Below, one piece after another: positions 50,112 to 59,278 of a stretch of DNA of 64,000 nt. This stretch comes from Thermoproteota archaeon (GTDB lineage: Archaea > Thermoproteota > Thermoprotei_A > EX4484-217-1). Position 1 is the first letter of the stretch. Each line of letters begins with the position of its first letter. The stretch is from assembly GCA_029258915.1 (NCBI GenBank), contig JAPDJU010000012.1:62001-126000 (forward strand). Direction: 5' to 3'. Under the pieces are notes generated by a model. The model did not search any database. It was not told the DNA's origin and saw nothing but the letters and a program-made list of their open reading frames with translations. The translations under genes were made by a program, and so were the position numbers.

Positions 50112-51095
50112 ATGAGGGTGAAAGAACAGCTAAGACCATTTACGTTTAACCGAGAACAGAAGATGTTTAAGATAGGTAACGTGGTTTTCGGGGGAGCACC
50201 TGGTGAAAGACCTGTAGTTCTTGTTGGTAGCCTTTTCTTCTTAGGCGATAAAGCAGTTTCAAATCATAAGAAAGGAGTTTTTGATAAAAGTAAGACTAGA
50301 GAGAAAATAGATTTCGCTGAGAGAATAGCTGAAGGATATAATTTACAGTTTGCAATAGATTTAGTGGCGTACTCTCCTAAAGCAGCTGAAAAATATGTAC
50401 AGTTTGTATGTGAAGTATCTAACGCTCCACTATTTCTTGATGGAATAGAGGAAGCTGTAAGGATAAGAATGTATAAAATATCTAATGAACTAGGTCTAGT
50501 TAGCAGGGTCATAGGAAATGCAATATATGTTCATAGCGGAGATGAAGAGTTAAAAGCATTAAAAGAAAACAAAATAGAAGCAGCTGTTTTAATGGCCTTT
50601 GACATAGCAAACCCTGCTGAAAGTCTAACACCAAATGACAAACTCAGAATATTAAATAATGAGCTTTTACCTAAAGCTGAAAAAGCAGGATTAAGAAAAC
50701 CGCTAGTTGATGTTGTAGTTTTAGACCCTGCATCGATTGCTATGAATGGACCCGCTATTTTAAAGATAAAGTCGGAGACAGGGTTACCGACCGGATGCGC
50801 ACCAGCTAATGCGTTAGGTAGTGTTTCTAGGAAAAAATTTGGTGTTGAAGAGGCAATAGGCATTCATGCTGGTTCAGCTGCTTATCTACAATTTTTCGCA
50901 TCAGATTTCATATTTTATGGTCCATTAAAAAGAATAAAGGATATAGCGCCAGCTGTTTCAATTATAGATTCTTATTTAGGCTATTTAGCAAAGCTTGAAG
51001 GAGTGAAAATACCTAGAGAACATCCATTCTATAAGGTTCTTAAGAAAGTACAAAAAGCGTTTACAGGGATAACTGCTTGGCAACCTATAACATAA
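50112..51095 (+). CDS. MtrH family methyltransferase (tetrahydropterin:corrinoid type)
   Basis: MtrH transfers the methyl group of methyl-tetrahydromethanopterin to a corrinoid cofactor. The sequence follows the methanogen protein: FGGAPGERPVVLVGSLFF, KKGVFDKSKTREKI, PLFLDG, VDVVVLDPASIAMNGPAILKIKSETGLPTGCAPANA, FYGPLKRIKDIAPAVS. It has no MtrA-G partners here, so it serves methyl transfer outside methanogenesis, most likely toward methionine via the core MetE upstream. Length is 327 residues. The AGOG gene overlaps its 3' end by 19 bases. No corrinoid-binding protein is visible in the window. Confidence 0.85.
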   Translation: MRVKEQLRPFTFNREQKMFKIGNVVFGGAPGERPVVLVGSLFFLGDKAVSNHKKGVFDKSKTREKIDFAERIAEGYNLQFAIDLVAYSPKAAEKYVQFVCEVSNAPLFLDGIEEAVRIRMYKISNELGLVSRVIGNAIYVHSGDEELKALKENKIEAAVLMAFDIANPAESLTPNDKLRILNNELLPKAEKAGLRKPLVDVVVLDPASIAMNGPAILKIKSETGLPTGCAPANALGSVSRKKFGVEEAIGIHAGSAAYLQFFASDFIFYGPLKRIKDIAPAVSIIDSYLGYLAKLEGVKIPREHPFYKVLKKVQKAFTGITAWQPIT

Positions 51096-51973
51096 GAGTA
51101 GTAGTTAATGAAAATAGATTGAAGAAGATAGCTGAAATTATTAGAGATATAGGTTTAAAAACAGTGTATGTTATTGAAGATAATGATCCTCAATTAAAGG
51201 CTTTAAAAGTAATCTATGAGAAAACAGGACATATAGGATATACTTGTCTATTAGCTGTAGCAAATGCGCTTATAAGTTATAAGCTTGCTGTTAAAGGTGA
51301 GAAGTATTGGACAGAGTTTTCGAAATACATGGCAAGAACAAGCCCAGAATATAAAAGAGTTTTCGAAAACATTAAAGAATTCCTGGTTAAAACTAAGTTA
51401 AACGTTTTTGCATTAAATAGTAAAGTTAGTAGGCTTGACAAATTCTTGAAATCCCCTATAGCTGCTGAAATATATACAAGCCCTCAATTATATAAGCAGG
51501 ACCTTGAAAAGCTAAGACACAGTATTGCTAAAGCGGTAAGCGCTGATCCTGACGCTAAAACCATAGTTTTCTCCGTAAAAATGTTCTACTATGCATATTG
51601 TTCTTCAACAGGTGAAAGACCAATGGTGCCTTACACAATACCGCTACCTGTAGATATAAGGATTGCTACTTTAACTATTTCATCAGGCATAATGGATGTG
51701 CCTAATATTGAAAGACTGAGAAATAAAGCATTATACTTGCTAGGAAGAAAAACTAACAATATAAGAAAAGTATGGTTTGAAGTTTCATCGCTGTCTGGAA
51801 TCCCTTCCCTAAACATAGATTCTTTACTATGGCCTATAGGGGTATTTATTACAAAGAATATACCGCAAAACATCTTAATTCATAAAACGTTAGAATATAT
51901 GAAAAACATGGTTAAAAATGGAAGAGTTCACGTAGTTGAGAACCTTATTTTAGAACTTTTAAAGCATCACTAA
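51077..51973 (+). CDS. archaeal 8-oxoguanine DNA glycosylase/lyase, AGOG
   Basis: AGOG removes 8-oxoguanine from DNA and nicks the strand. Against the Pyrobaculum protein as I remember it, several blocks match: ALISYKLAVKGEKYWTEFSKYM, KTIVFSVKMFYYAYCSS (with the catalytic Lys), IPLPVDIRIATLTISSG and VSSLSGIPSLNIDSLLWPIG (with the catalytic Asp). The helix-hairpin-helix glycosylase core is complete. The start is unclear: TTG 51077 lies inside the MtrH gene and TTG 51119 is a second option; no ATG fits. At about 290 residues it is slightly longer than the 256-residue Pyrobaculum enzyme. It belongs to the operon 49085-52805 only by spacing. Confidence 0.82.
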   Translation: MATYNIRVVVNENRLKKIAEIIRDIGLKTVYVIEDNDPQLKALKVIYEKTGHIGYTCLLAVANALISYKLAVKGEKYWTEFSKYMARTSPEYKRVFENIKEFLVKTKLNVFALNSKVSRLDKFLKSPIAAEIYTSPQLYKQDLEKLRHSIAKAVSADPDAKTIVFSVKMFYYAYCSSTGERPMVPYTIPLPVDIRIATLTISSGIMDVPNIERLRNKALYLLGRKTNNIRKVWFEVSSLSGIPSLNIDSLLWPIGVFITKNIPQNILIHKTLEYMKNMVKNGRVHVVENLILELLKHH

Positions 51974-51995
51974 CTAAGCTTGAGATGATAAGAAA

Positions 51996-52805
51996 ATGAA
52001 ATATAGCAAAGGAAATATAACTGTGGAACTTACTGCATTTCTAATACTTTGGTTTTTAGGTACAATAGTTTACTTAAGGGTTTTAAGCATAGTATTTACT
52101 GAAGTTTATGGGGTTTACGCTGTACCTTACTGGTTATTACTAATAATAGTGTTTTCTAAGCTATATAACGTAAAATTAAAGGAGCTTGGATTTAAGTATA
52201 AAGTAAAGGATTCATGGACTACCATATTTTACCCTATAATATTAAGTTTATTTTTACCACTAACAATAGCCCTATTTGGTACAATATTTAATGTAGTAGA
52301 ATTTAATTTGCTTAAGAAAATCAGTTTATCAGAAATAGCATACACATTCATAGTGTACTTTATTTGGGCTTTTGGAGAAGAAGCTATATTTAGAGGATAC
52401 ATTTTTCATAGAATTTTAATGCAAGGATACAATGTCAAATATGCTATATTTGTTAATGCAACTCTATTTACATTAGTTCATGCACTTAACATCGGATTTA
52501 ATGTAGTAGCTTTCTTTCAACTTCTTATAGGTGGAATTCTTCTCTCGTTACTTGTTCTTTCTTCAGGATCACTGGTTTCCCCAACACTATTCCATAGTAT
52601 GTGGAACTATATGTTAACATTGTTAGGTTTTCCTGTAAGTGGCAATACTAGATATATACTCTTAAAAGCAAGTACTAAGAACTTTGAATTCATTTTTGGA
52701 GGATCGTTTGGACCTGAAGGAGGACTAGCAGGATTAGCTGTTATTATCTTAGGATTATATATAACTATGACCTTGTTTAAACATAAGGAAATTTTTAAAA
52801 CTTAG
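51996..52805 (+). CDS. CPBP family intramembrane metalloprotease (CAAX/Abi type)
   Basis: Eight or so hydrophobic helices contain the family motifs FGEEAIFRGYIFHRIL (EExxxR), VHALNIGF and FHSMWNYML, which form the zinc site in the membrane. Archaeal members are CAAX-protease homologues of unknown substrate. The length of 269 residues is normal. ATG 51996 lies 22 bases after AGOG. It ends convergently with the amidotransferase gene, overlapping by 11 bases. No natural substrate such as a bacteriocin-like peptide is visible nearby. Confidence 0.82.
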   Translation: MKYSKGNITVELTAFLILWFLGTIVYLRVLSIVFTEVYGVYAVPYWLLLIIVFSKLYNVKLKELGFKYKVKDSWTTIFYPIILSLFLPLTIALFGTIFNVVEFNLLKKISLSEIAYTFIVYFIWAFGEEAIFRGYIFHRILMQGYNVKYAIFVNATLFTLVHALNIGFNVVAFFQLLIGGILLSLLVLSSGSLVSPTLFHSMWNYMLTLLGFPVSGNTRYILLKASTKNFEFIFGGSFGPEGGLAGLAVIILGLYITMTLFKHKEIFKT

Positions 52806-53619
52806 TTTCTACTAGTTTGTCACTATTTACATCGTATTCCCACAAACGTATTTCACCGTTTTTGAAAGCTTCACTGAACTTTCTTTCTTCTTTTAAATAG
52901 AAGTCTATAATTGTTGATGACACTATAGCTTTAAACCCGTCTTTACTGACATGGTATAATTTATAATAGTTACTATATCTATTTATGGTCTCTCTTTCTG
53001 GCACTAAATACTTCATCGCAACGGTTATCAACTTATCTGTATTCATCAATATGATTCCTATATTGAAGGCTGTCTTTACGTATTTTATACAGTCTTTTAT
53101 TACTTTAACGATGTTTTCACCGCCCATATATTTCTTAGCAATAAGCATTGAAGCAAGGTAAGAATCAGAGTATGTTTCCATAAGTTCCTCCTTACCTAGA
53201 ATCTTAGCTATAGTGTTTTTATTTACAGAACCGTTATGTATAAACCACATATAGCCTAGGTTTTCAAGGTTTAAGAAGAATGGCTGTGTTGAGAAAAGGT
53301 TTATAGGTTCTTTTCTACTAGCCAACCGTACATGTATCATACCGAAACATGTATCATTTGAAGATAGAGGTTCTAATATGTAACTGTAGTTAGCTATAGG
53401 GTCATCATATATTGGTTTAAGAGATTTACCATGAAATATTTGGGCTACCCCTTTGTTAAAACATATTATAGAATATCCCCATCCATGGTTATGGCTTTTA
53501 AATTTGCTTATACTAGACAAATATGGATCATTCTTACTTGAATTTATAAATGCTTTAAAGAATTTCTCTAAAGGAGTAAAGCTTCTTCTTTTAGCCTGAA
53601 AAATTATGAACCTGCACAT
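52795..53619 (-). CDS. class II glutamine amidotransferase-like protein (YafJ/EgtC type)
   Basis: The protein starts MCRFIIFQAKR; after Met removal Cys 2 becomes the N-terminal nucleophile of class II glutaminases. Other expected residues are SHNHGWGYSIICFN, MIHVRLASRKEPINLFSTQPFF (Arg contacting the glutamine carboxylate) and MWFIHNGSVN (oxyanion Asn/Gly). The 274-residue length matches YafJ-like stand-alone amidotransferase domains. The acceptor and partner are unknown; EgtC, by comparison, cleaves a gamma-glutamyl bond. It overlaps the CPBP gene by 11 bases on the opposite strand. Confidence 0.8.
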   Translation of the reverse strand: MCRFIIFQAKRRSFTPLEKFFKAFINSSKNDPYLSSISKFKSHNHGWGYSIICFNKGVAQIFHGKSLKPIYDDPIANYSYILEPLSSNDTCFGMIHVRLASRKEPINLFSTQPFFLNLENLGYMWFIHNGSVNKNTIAKILGKEELMETYSDSYLASMLIAKKYMGGENIVKVIKDCIKYVKTAFNIGIILMNTDKLITVAMKYLVPERETINRYSNYYKLYHVSKDGFKAIVSSTIIDFYLKEERKFSEAFKNGEIRLWEYDVNSDKLVETKF

Positions 53620-53679
53620 CAGTTAGTATACGTTAGTTGTTCTGTTTTAAATAAGTTATGCTTGAATTGCCTCTGAAAG

Positions 53680-53892
53680 TTAGGTATGTTTATTTACTGC
53701 TCTACTCCTAGCTTGTTCACCGTTGTGTTTCTCTACTGTTTCTATGAGCCTTGATACCGTAAAGTATGCGTGTCTAATACTGCATAGATTGCACCATCTT
53801 TCGTCGAAACCTGGTTTTCTCATACAACGAGAGCATTCCTCATAAAGCTGGTTTTTAAATATTTTGAGCATTTCCAAAGTAATGTACGACAT
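53680..53892 (-). CDS. small Cys-rich zinc-finger protein
   Basis: Starting at ATG 53892 the product has 70 residues with CSRCMRKPGFDERWCNLCSIRHAY, a C-x2-C-x10-C-x2-C zinc finger, flanked by helices. AGAGGTG lies nine bases before this ATG, whereas the ATG at 54000 has none, so I chose the shorter form. I recognise no family. The gene stands alone between the amidotransferase and the symporter. A palindrome (54037-54050) lies about 145 bases upstream. Confidence 0.5.
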   Translation of the reverse strand: MSYITLEMLKIFKNQLYEECSRCMRKPGFDERWCNLCSIRHAYFTVSRLIETVEKHNGEQARSRAVNKHT

Positions 53893-54036
53893 TGTCTTAG
53901 CACCTCTAGGCATTTTATAGTTTTGGCTAAAGTATATTTTAACTCTAAGGCTTATTACTTCGAACAGTCGAATATTAAAAGCATCCAATCGAAGTTTCAC
54001 TGTTTTCTAGCTTGTTTTAGATTCATAGTAAAATAC

Positions 54037-54050
54037 TAAACTACAGTTTA
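54037..54050. repeat. palindrome TAAACT-AC-AGTTTA, copy 1
   Basis: TAAACT and AGTTTA are perfect inverted arms around AC. The same arms around GC occur at 63921-63934, upstream of a possible gene at the right edge. This copy lies in the gap between the alanine symporter 3' end and the small Cys-rich gene. It may be an operator half of an unknown regulator; nothing else supports this. Confidence 0.35.
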
Positions 54051-54160
54051 AACAGCGAAGACCAATCTATACATGTAAAGAAATATAAATGAGGTTTATG
54101 AGCTAAACATGTTTGAGAAATTAAAAATATGGAAAATTAAATCAAGGAAAAAATAGTGTT

Positions 54161-55720
54161 TTACTTGGAAATTCTCCTACCCATCATATTCTCTTTAATT
54201 AGTACATACGTTGGCGTGAACATTGATCTTAAGAAGTCTTTGGCATAGTACTTCAATATCTGTGAAGCTGGTACCGAAGCTGGTGGTTTGCCTTTTAGCT
54301 CACCTGTAATGTATAAGTGTCTTGTGTAGAAGTCCTTGAGTAGTTTAGCAGCTACAGGCGACAAGTAGATTACGGCGATAATGTTGGGTATGGTCATTAG
54401 ACCGTTCATACAGTCGGAGAAGTCCCAGAATGTTTCAAACAGCTCTGGGCTTACAGCTGCAAACACTATTGGCGGCAGCCATGCAAATCTCCAGAGCCAT
54501 CTAATTATCTTTTCGGGTATTAATTTTAGCTTATATGACCAGAAGTACCACATACATTGTTCTCCGTAGAACTCCCATGTCAACATGGTTGTATATGCGA
54601 AGAGACCTAAAGCAACGCCTAGAAGTATTGGCGCATAAATACCATAGGCTCTATGGAAGGATTCGGCAGCTAACCCAGCTCCTGATAGGTCAGGTCTCTC
54701 CCATAGAGCACCTGTTAACTGGTCATGTATAACTGTTATGCTGCATAGAACTATAGTATCCATGAACACTTCGAATACACCGTAAAATCCTTGTCTACCA
54801 GGGTGGTCTGATTCTCCAAAAGCATAAGCTAATGGCGCGCTACCTAGACCGGCCTCATTCGAGAACTGACCTCTAGCGAAACCGTATCTTATAGCCGAAT
54901 ACACTGTCCAGCCGGCTAAACCTCCAACAGCGGCTGCAGGTGTAAATGCGAACCTGAATATGTTTCCAATAACCTCTGGGAATCTGTACCAGTACATTGC
55001 GAATATTCCGAGGCCGAATATTATGTACCATGCGCTCATGAATGGTATCAGAATGTATGCAGCTTCGGCAATTCTTCTAATGCCGCCTATGACTACTAAA
55101 GCTGTGAAGAAGGCCATGATCAGACCTACTGCTAATCTACCATAGAATACTTCTACATCTCCTCCTCCATAGAATCTAATGACGTATTCTGTAGCATAAG
55201 CTACGTTGTTTGCTTGTATCATGTTACCTATACCGTAAGCTGAGATAAATGTAAACACTGCAAATAGCAGCGCTAATATACCGCCGAGAACAGGTACTTT
55301 TTCAATATAGAAGAATGTACCACCCTGAATTCTACCATCAGGCAAAACTTTTCTTGACCACACGGCTAATGTGACTTCGAAAGACTTGGTGGCCATACCT
55401 ACTAAAGCACAGATCCACATCCAGAAAACTGCACCGGGACCTCCAAGGTGAATAGCAGTGCTAGCACCAGCAATGTTACCAACGCCAATAGTAGCGCCCA
55501 TAACCATACACCATATCTTGAATGGATGTACCTCGCCTCTTGCACCACCTTTCCAGAACATTGTCTTCCATGCTATACCGAACTTTCTGATTTGATGGAA
55601 TCCTCCCATAATACTGAATAATATACCGCCAGCGAATAACATCAGAATTACTGGAGCTCCCCATACAAGACCGTCAACATATAGGATTGCTCCATATATA
55701 ATATCCCAAAGTGTTTGCAT
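54161..55720 (-). CDS. alanine/glycine:cation symporter (AGCS family)
   Basis: The 519-residue protein has about eleven hydrophobic segments and AGCS signatures: MMGATIGVGNIAGASTAIHLGGPGAVFW-like residues near 85-110, ATKSFEVTLAVWSRK, GRIQGGTFFYIE and RYGFARGQFSNEAGLGSAPLAYA. It imports alanine or glycine with Na+ or H+. GGTGGT lies three bases before ATG 55720; TTG 55735 would add five residues. A two-helix small protein gene is divergent 275 bases away. Family is certain. The small neighbour may be an accessory, as in some other cation symporters. Confidence 0.9.
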   Translation of the reverse strand: MQTLWDIIYGAILYVDGLVWGAPVILMLFAGGILFSIMGGFHQIRKFGIAWKTMFWKGGARGEVHPFKIWCMVMGATIGVGNIAGASTAIHLGGPGAVFWMWICALVGMATKSFEVTLAVWSRKVLPDGRIQGGTFFYIEKVPVLGGILALLFAVFTFISAYGIGNMIQANNVAYATEYVIRFYGGGDVEVFYGRLAVGLIMAFFTALVVIGGIRRIAEAAYILIPFMSAWYIIFGLGIFAMYWYRFPEVIGNIFRFAFTPAAAVGGLAGWTVYSAIRYGFARGQFSNEAGLGSAPLAYAFGESDHPGRQGFYGVFEVFMDTIVLCSITVIHDQLTGALWERPDLSGAGLAAESFHRAYGIYAPILLGVALGLFAYTTMLTWEFYGEQCMWYFWSYKLKLIPEKIIRWLWRFAWLPPIVFAAVSPELFETFWDFSDCMNGLMTIPNIIAVIYLSPVAAKLLKDFYTRHLYITGELKGKPPASVPASQILKYYAKDFLRSMFTPTYVLIKENMMGRRISK

Positions 55721-55995
55721 AATACCACCATACAAATAATTGTACCATCACTATAATAAATAATTTTGTAAGTAGGTAATAAAGCTTTCTTATTCAAAGT
55801 TCTATGCCAAGAATAATAAACGTTAACTATTTTTAATTAAACATTGGAAAAAATTTAAGCTTAACACTATTATTTCGTAGAATAAAAACACTAAATTTAA
55901 GTCTGTAGCCAAAAACCTGAAATTAAATATTTATGGTTAGAATTAATTTAAAACTTATATATCATTTAAGCATATTTGTCTAATTGGTGAAGATT

Positions 55996-56229
55996 TTGTC
56001 AGAAGTGAGATTTGAAGTTAAACATGATGAAAGAACAAAGCCCGTGTTTCTATGGATTGTTCTGGCAATAATAGTAGCAGCAGCCATATTAGGCATTCAA
56101 GTAGCTGAAGGATATACTATTGATCCAGGCACACCAGGGCTAGTAATATTGATATTCATAGTACTACTAGCTGTTTGGGCTTTCGGTAAAGGAGCAACAT
56201 ATGAATGGTCTACAGCAACCTGGAAGTAG
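55996..56229 (+). CDS. small two-helix membrane protein, possible symporter accessory
   Basis: The 77-residue protein has a soluble N-terminus of about 15 residues (SEVRFEVKHDERTKP) and two hydrophobic helices (FLWIVLAIIVAAAILGI, LVILIFIVLLAVWAFG). TTG 55996 lies five bases after GGTGA, so I preferred it over TTG 55984. It faces the alanine symporter gene in divergent orientation. Small two-helix partners are known for other cation symporters, and this could be one. I recognise no named family; the idea rests on location. Confidence 0.5.
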   Translation: MSEVRFEVKHDERTKPVFLWIVLAIIVAAAILGIQVAEGYTIDPGTPGLVILIFIVLLAVWAFGKGATYEWSTATWK

Positions 56230-56429
56230 TTTAAAATAAATCTTAACTTTTTATAAAATTTTCGATAAGGAAAATTTTCCATCATTCCGTTAAATCATAA
56301 TACTTTGTTGAACAGATAATCTCTTTATTTACTTATCAATCTAAGCAACATATGGGGAAATATGTAATGTTTTGAAGAAAAACATATATATCAATGTGTA
56401 CGTTAAAAAACGTTAGGTGAGAAAAAGGC

Positions 56430-56846
56430 ATGACGACAGCTAAAACGAAAGCTGCTGTCGCTGTTTTGATAATAATAGTACTCGCAGCAGTAGCAGTAAT
56501 GTATTTCATGTATCTTGCCCCGGGAAAGGAAATACTTATAGTGAAGGGTGAGCCGGAAGTAGTTTATGGGGAAGAGAAAGCAGCTATAAAGCTTGTCTTA
56601 GAAAATACTGATGCTAAGGCGGCAGCTAAAGTTACTAGAGTAGAATATGTTGTATTTGTTCGGGGAGTATATGCTGAAAGAGGACATAAAACATTAGATG
56701 TTACTATAGGACCTAAATCTACAGGAACAGTAACTGTAGAAACACCATGGACTGAAGAATACACTGGAAAAGCTGAGATAAGACTAACATTCACCTATAC
56801 CTACGATGGAAGCACATCAACGTTAAAATATACTGTCAAAGCATAG
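56430..56846 (+). CDS. membrane-anchored beta-sandwich protein of unknown function
   Basis: A single N-terminal helix (AAVAVLIIIVLAAVAVMYFMYL) anchors an extracellular domain of about 105 residues. Repeating beta-branched/Gly patterns (IKLVLENTDAKAAAKVTRVEYVVFVRG, KSTGTVTVETPW) resemble immunoglobulin-like or LEA14/WHy-type domains. GGTGAG precedes ATG 56430 and a TATA-like CATATATATC lies about 45 bases upstream. I do not recognise a specific family. It may be a surface protein or the external part of a transport system; no partner is evident. Confidence 0.55.
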   Translation: MTTAKTKAAVAVLIIIVLAAVAVMYFMYLAPGKEILIVKGEPEVVYGEEKAAIKLVLENTDAKAAAKVTRVEYVVFVRGVYAERGHKTLDVTIGPKSTGTVTVETPWTEEYTGKAEIRLTFTYTYDGSTSTLKYTVKA

Positions 56847-57101
56847 TAAACATAGTTAATTCTTAGTTGAAGCTGTTATACAGAGAGCAAAAGTGGCAAG
56901 GTGAATCAGTAGCATATAGAACATAATGCATATATCAATTTTATTAATAAACCACCTTAACTTTATAACATTTACTTCTCCTTTACCATAATGGTAATTA
57001 TTTGGTTTTTAAAGTTAACAGAAATAACTTTAAAAACTATAACATAGTATTTGAATAGAGAATAAAGCTAAGATTCTTAACTTCTACTTAAGGGGGTTAA
57101 C

Positions 57102-57527
57102 ATGGGAGGTTTCTTAAAATCATTAAAGGAATCCTTAAAATCTATGTTTAAAACGCCTAAGCTAAATTTCGTCAGAATAATATTTGAAAACTACACGGAT
57201 GCTGAAATTAGAGTTGTAATTAAGGGTAGTATGTTTGAGACTATAGAAAAGTCATCACCACTAAGGAGGCCTATAATACTTTATCCTGAAACATATAAGG
57301 TAATCACATTGATAAAAGAGGAATTCGATGAATGGATAAGATACATCTTCGTAGAAGTATCATGTCTAACACCTCCAAGTAAAGGAAAACTAGACATATA
57401 CGTGTTCAAGGAAGAAACCGAAGAGAAAATACCATTAGTAAAAAGTTTAGAAGTAAGAGACACTGAGACGCATACACCAAAAACAGATCCCGATAAAATG
57501 TTTGTACAGCCATTTCAACAACTATAA
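57102..57527 (+). CDS. hypothetical cytoplasmic protein of 141 residues
   Basis: The N-terminal 20 residues are basic and amphipathic (GGFLKSLKESLKSMFKTPK) and may touch a membrane. The rest alternates hydrophobic and charged residues as in a beta-rich domain (FVRIIFENYTDAEIRVVIKG). The C-terminus is Thr/Pro/Asp-rich. GGGGG before ATG 57102 (AAGGGGGTTAAC) gives a good ribosome binding site. I recognise no family and nothing in its context (an isolated gene between a surface protein and RidA) tells its role. Confidence 0.5.
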   Translation: MGGFLKSLKESLKSMFKTPKLNFVRIIFENYTDAEIRVVIKGSMFETIEKSSPLRRPIILYPETYKVITLIKEEFDEWIRYIFVEVSCLTPPSKGKLDIYVFKEETEEKIPLVKSLEVRDTETHTPKTDPDKMFVQPFQQL

Positions 57528-57616
57528 ACAATTACTCTAAGAAAACCTGGTAATTACGGTAGAAACCTGTTTATAAGGATTTTTCTTTAAAAATATTACA
57601 GCCTAGGTGCATAAGT

Positions 57617-58006
57617 ATGGGACCATATGAAGTAGTATATTCTAGAAGAGCACCTAAACCTATAGGGCCGTACAGCCAGGCAGTTAAAGTAGGCGATTTC
57701 CTATTTATTTCAGGCCAACTACCTGTGGATCCTTCTACAGGAGAAATAATTAAAGACAATTTTGAAAAGGCTGTAAAAACTGTTCTTGAAAACATAAAGT
57801 CCATTGTTGAAGAAGCTGGAGGTTCTTTAAACAATATAGTCAAAGTTACAGTGTATTTGAAAGATATAGGTAAATTTAAAAAGTTTAACGAAGTATATAC
57901 ACAGTATTTTAAAGATAGATATCCTGCTAGAGTTGTTGTTGAAGTTTCAAAAATACCTAAAGATGCTGATTTAGAAGTTGAAGCTATAGCTTATATTGGA
58001 AGGTAA
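57617..58006 (+). CDS. ridA: Rid family enamine/imine deaminase
   Basis: RidA hydrolyses reactive 2-aminoacrylate and related enamines made by PLP enzymes such as threonine or serine dehydratase. The signatures are [45 protein letters not shown] and [22 protein letters not shown], with the Arg of PARVVVEV that contacts the carboxylate. Length is 129 residues, as in the family; it works as a trimer. ATG 57617 is clear. It is followed eight bases later by MoeA 1, a linkage without obvious metabolic meaning. The PLP enzyme at 27169 could be a source of its substrate. Confidence 0.93.
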   Translation: MGPYEVVYSRRAPKPIGPYSQAVKVGDFLFISGQLPVDPSTGEIIKDNFEKAVKTVLENIKSIVEEAGGSLNNIVKVTVYLKDIGKFKKFNEVYTQYFKDRYPARVVVEVSKIPKDADLEVEAIAYIGR

Positions 58007-58013
58007 AACAGTA

Positions 58014-59267
58014 ATGGGAAAATATAAGGAGCTAGGAAAGCTAACCCCTATATCCAAGGTATTAGATGAACTGAAGAGAAATGTTAAAATTAGACCTAAG
58101 ATCGTAGAGAAACTTACTGTAGACTCTGTAGGCTTTATTTCCGCTGAAACAATTCAATCACCATTTGATTTCCCGCCATATAATAGAAGCGCTGTTGACG
58201 GCTATGCTGTTAGAGCAGAAGATACATACGGTGCTTCAACTTTAAATCCCATAGTGCTAAAAGTTAAGGGGTTTATGCACGCTTCAGATAGTCCTGAAAA
58301 ATATTCTATAGATGAAGGCGAATGTGTTGAAGTAACAACCGGAGCGCCAGTACCGAAAGGAGCTAATGCTGTTGTTATGGTTGAATACACTAAAAGAATA
58401 AGTAAGGAGATTATTGAAATATATCATCCTATACCACCTCTAGGTAATGTTTCGGCTAAAGGAGAAGATGTTAGAAAAGGCGATATTATAGTTAAGATAG
58501 GTGAGGTAATTAGACCCTGGCATATAGGCTTACTTACAACACTTAACATTTCAAAAATAAAGGTTTATGATAAACTTAAAGCAGCTGTTTTCGGTATAGG
58601 TGATGAACTAGTACCCTTAGGTGAAAAAATTAAACCCGGTAAAATTGTTTCTTCAACTTTATACCTTATAGAGGCTTTCCTAAAAGAGAGAAATGTTAGC
58701 GTACTAATTAAGGATATTCTACCTGACGATGTAAGTGTAATATGTGGGGAAATACATGAAGCTCTAAAGAAAGTTGATATGATCTTTACATCGGGAGGTA
58801 CAAGTGTTGGAGTAAAAGATTACACCATAGAAGCCATTAAAAAGCTTAAACCTGAATTAATGATACATGGTTTAGCTATTAAACCAGGAAGACCGGCAGG
58901 CATAGCTGTAATAAAGGGTAAACCTGTTTTTGCACTTTCAGGATATCCTGTAGCGGCACTTGCGGTTCTTTCGGCAGTTTATGAACCATTCCATTACTTT
59001 CTCCATAATAGTGCACTACCGCTTAAACCTAAAGTTAAAGGTATACTTACCAGGAGAATCTATGTGGAACCTGGAATTAGAGGGTATGTGAGGGTTAAAG
59101 TGTTTAAAAGAGAGAGCAAGGTTTTTGTAGAGCCTTTAGCTGTGACAGGTTCAGGTATACTTTCAACAATGGTTAAAGGTAATGGTGTTCTTATAGTTCC
59201 CGAAAATGTTGAAGGTTTTGATGAAGGGGACATGGTAGAAGTGGAATTAATCTCTCAACTATTTTAG
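58014..59267 (+). CDS. moeA: molybdopterin molybdotransferase MoeA, copy 1
   Basis: MoeA inserts molybdate or tungstate into adenylylated molybdopterin. The sequence shows the MoeA start region, FPPYNRSAVDGYAVRAED, CVEVTTGAPVPKGANAVVMVEYT, TSGGTSVGVKDYT and the catalytic core GLAIKPGRPAGIAVIKGKPVFALSGYPVAAL. Length 418 fits a single-domain MoeA. ATG 58014 follows AAGGT; TTG 57996 overlaps the ridA gene. The second MoeA gene begins 12 bases after it. One copy may handle tungsten for GAPOR and the other molybdenum; no residue difference settles this. Confidence 0.9.
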   Translation: MGKYKELGKLTPISKVLDELKRNVKIRPKIVEKLTVDSVGFISAETIQSPFDFPPYNRSAVDGYAVRAEDTYGASTLNPIVLKVKGFMHASDSPEKYSIDEGECVEVTTGAPVPKGANAVVMVEYTKRISKEIIEIYHPIPPLGNVSAKGEDVRKGDIIVKIGEVIRPWHIGLLTTLNISKIKVYDKLKAAVFGIGDELVPLGEKIKPGKIVSSTLYLIEAFLKERNVSVLIKDILPDDVSVICGEIHEALKKVDMIFTSGGTSVGVKDYTIEAIKKLKPELMIHGLAIKPGRPAGIAVIKGKPVFALSGYPVAALAVLSAVYEPFHYFLHNSALPLKPKVKGILTRRIYVEPGIRGYVRVKVFKRESKVFVEPLAVTGSGILSTMVKGNGVLIVPENVEGFDEGDMVEVELISQLF

Positions 59268-59278
59268 GTGCTTAAATA

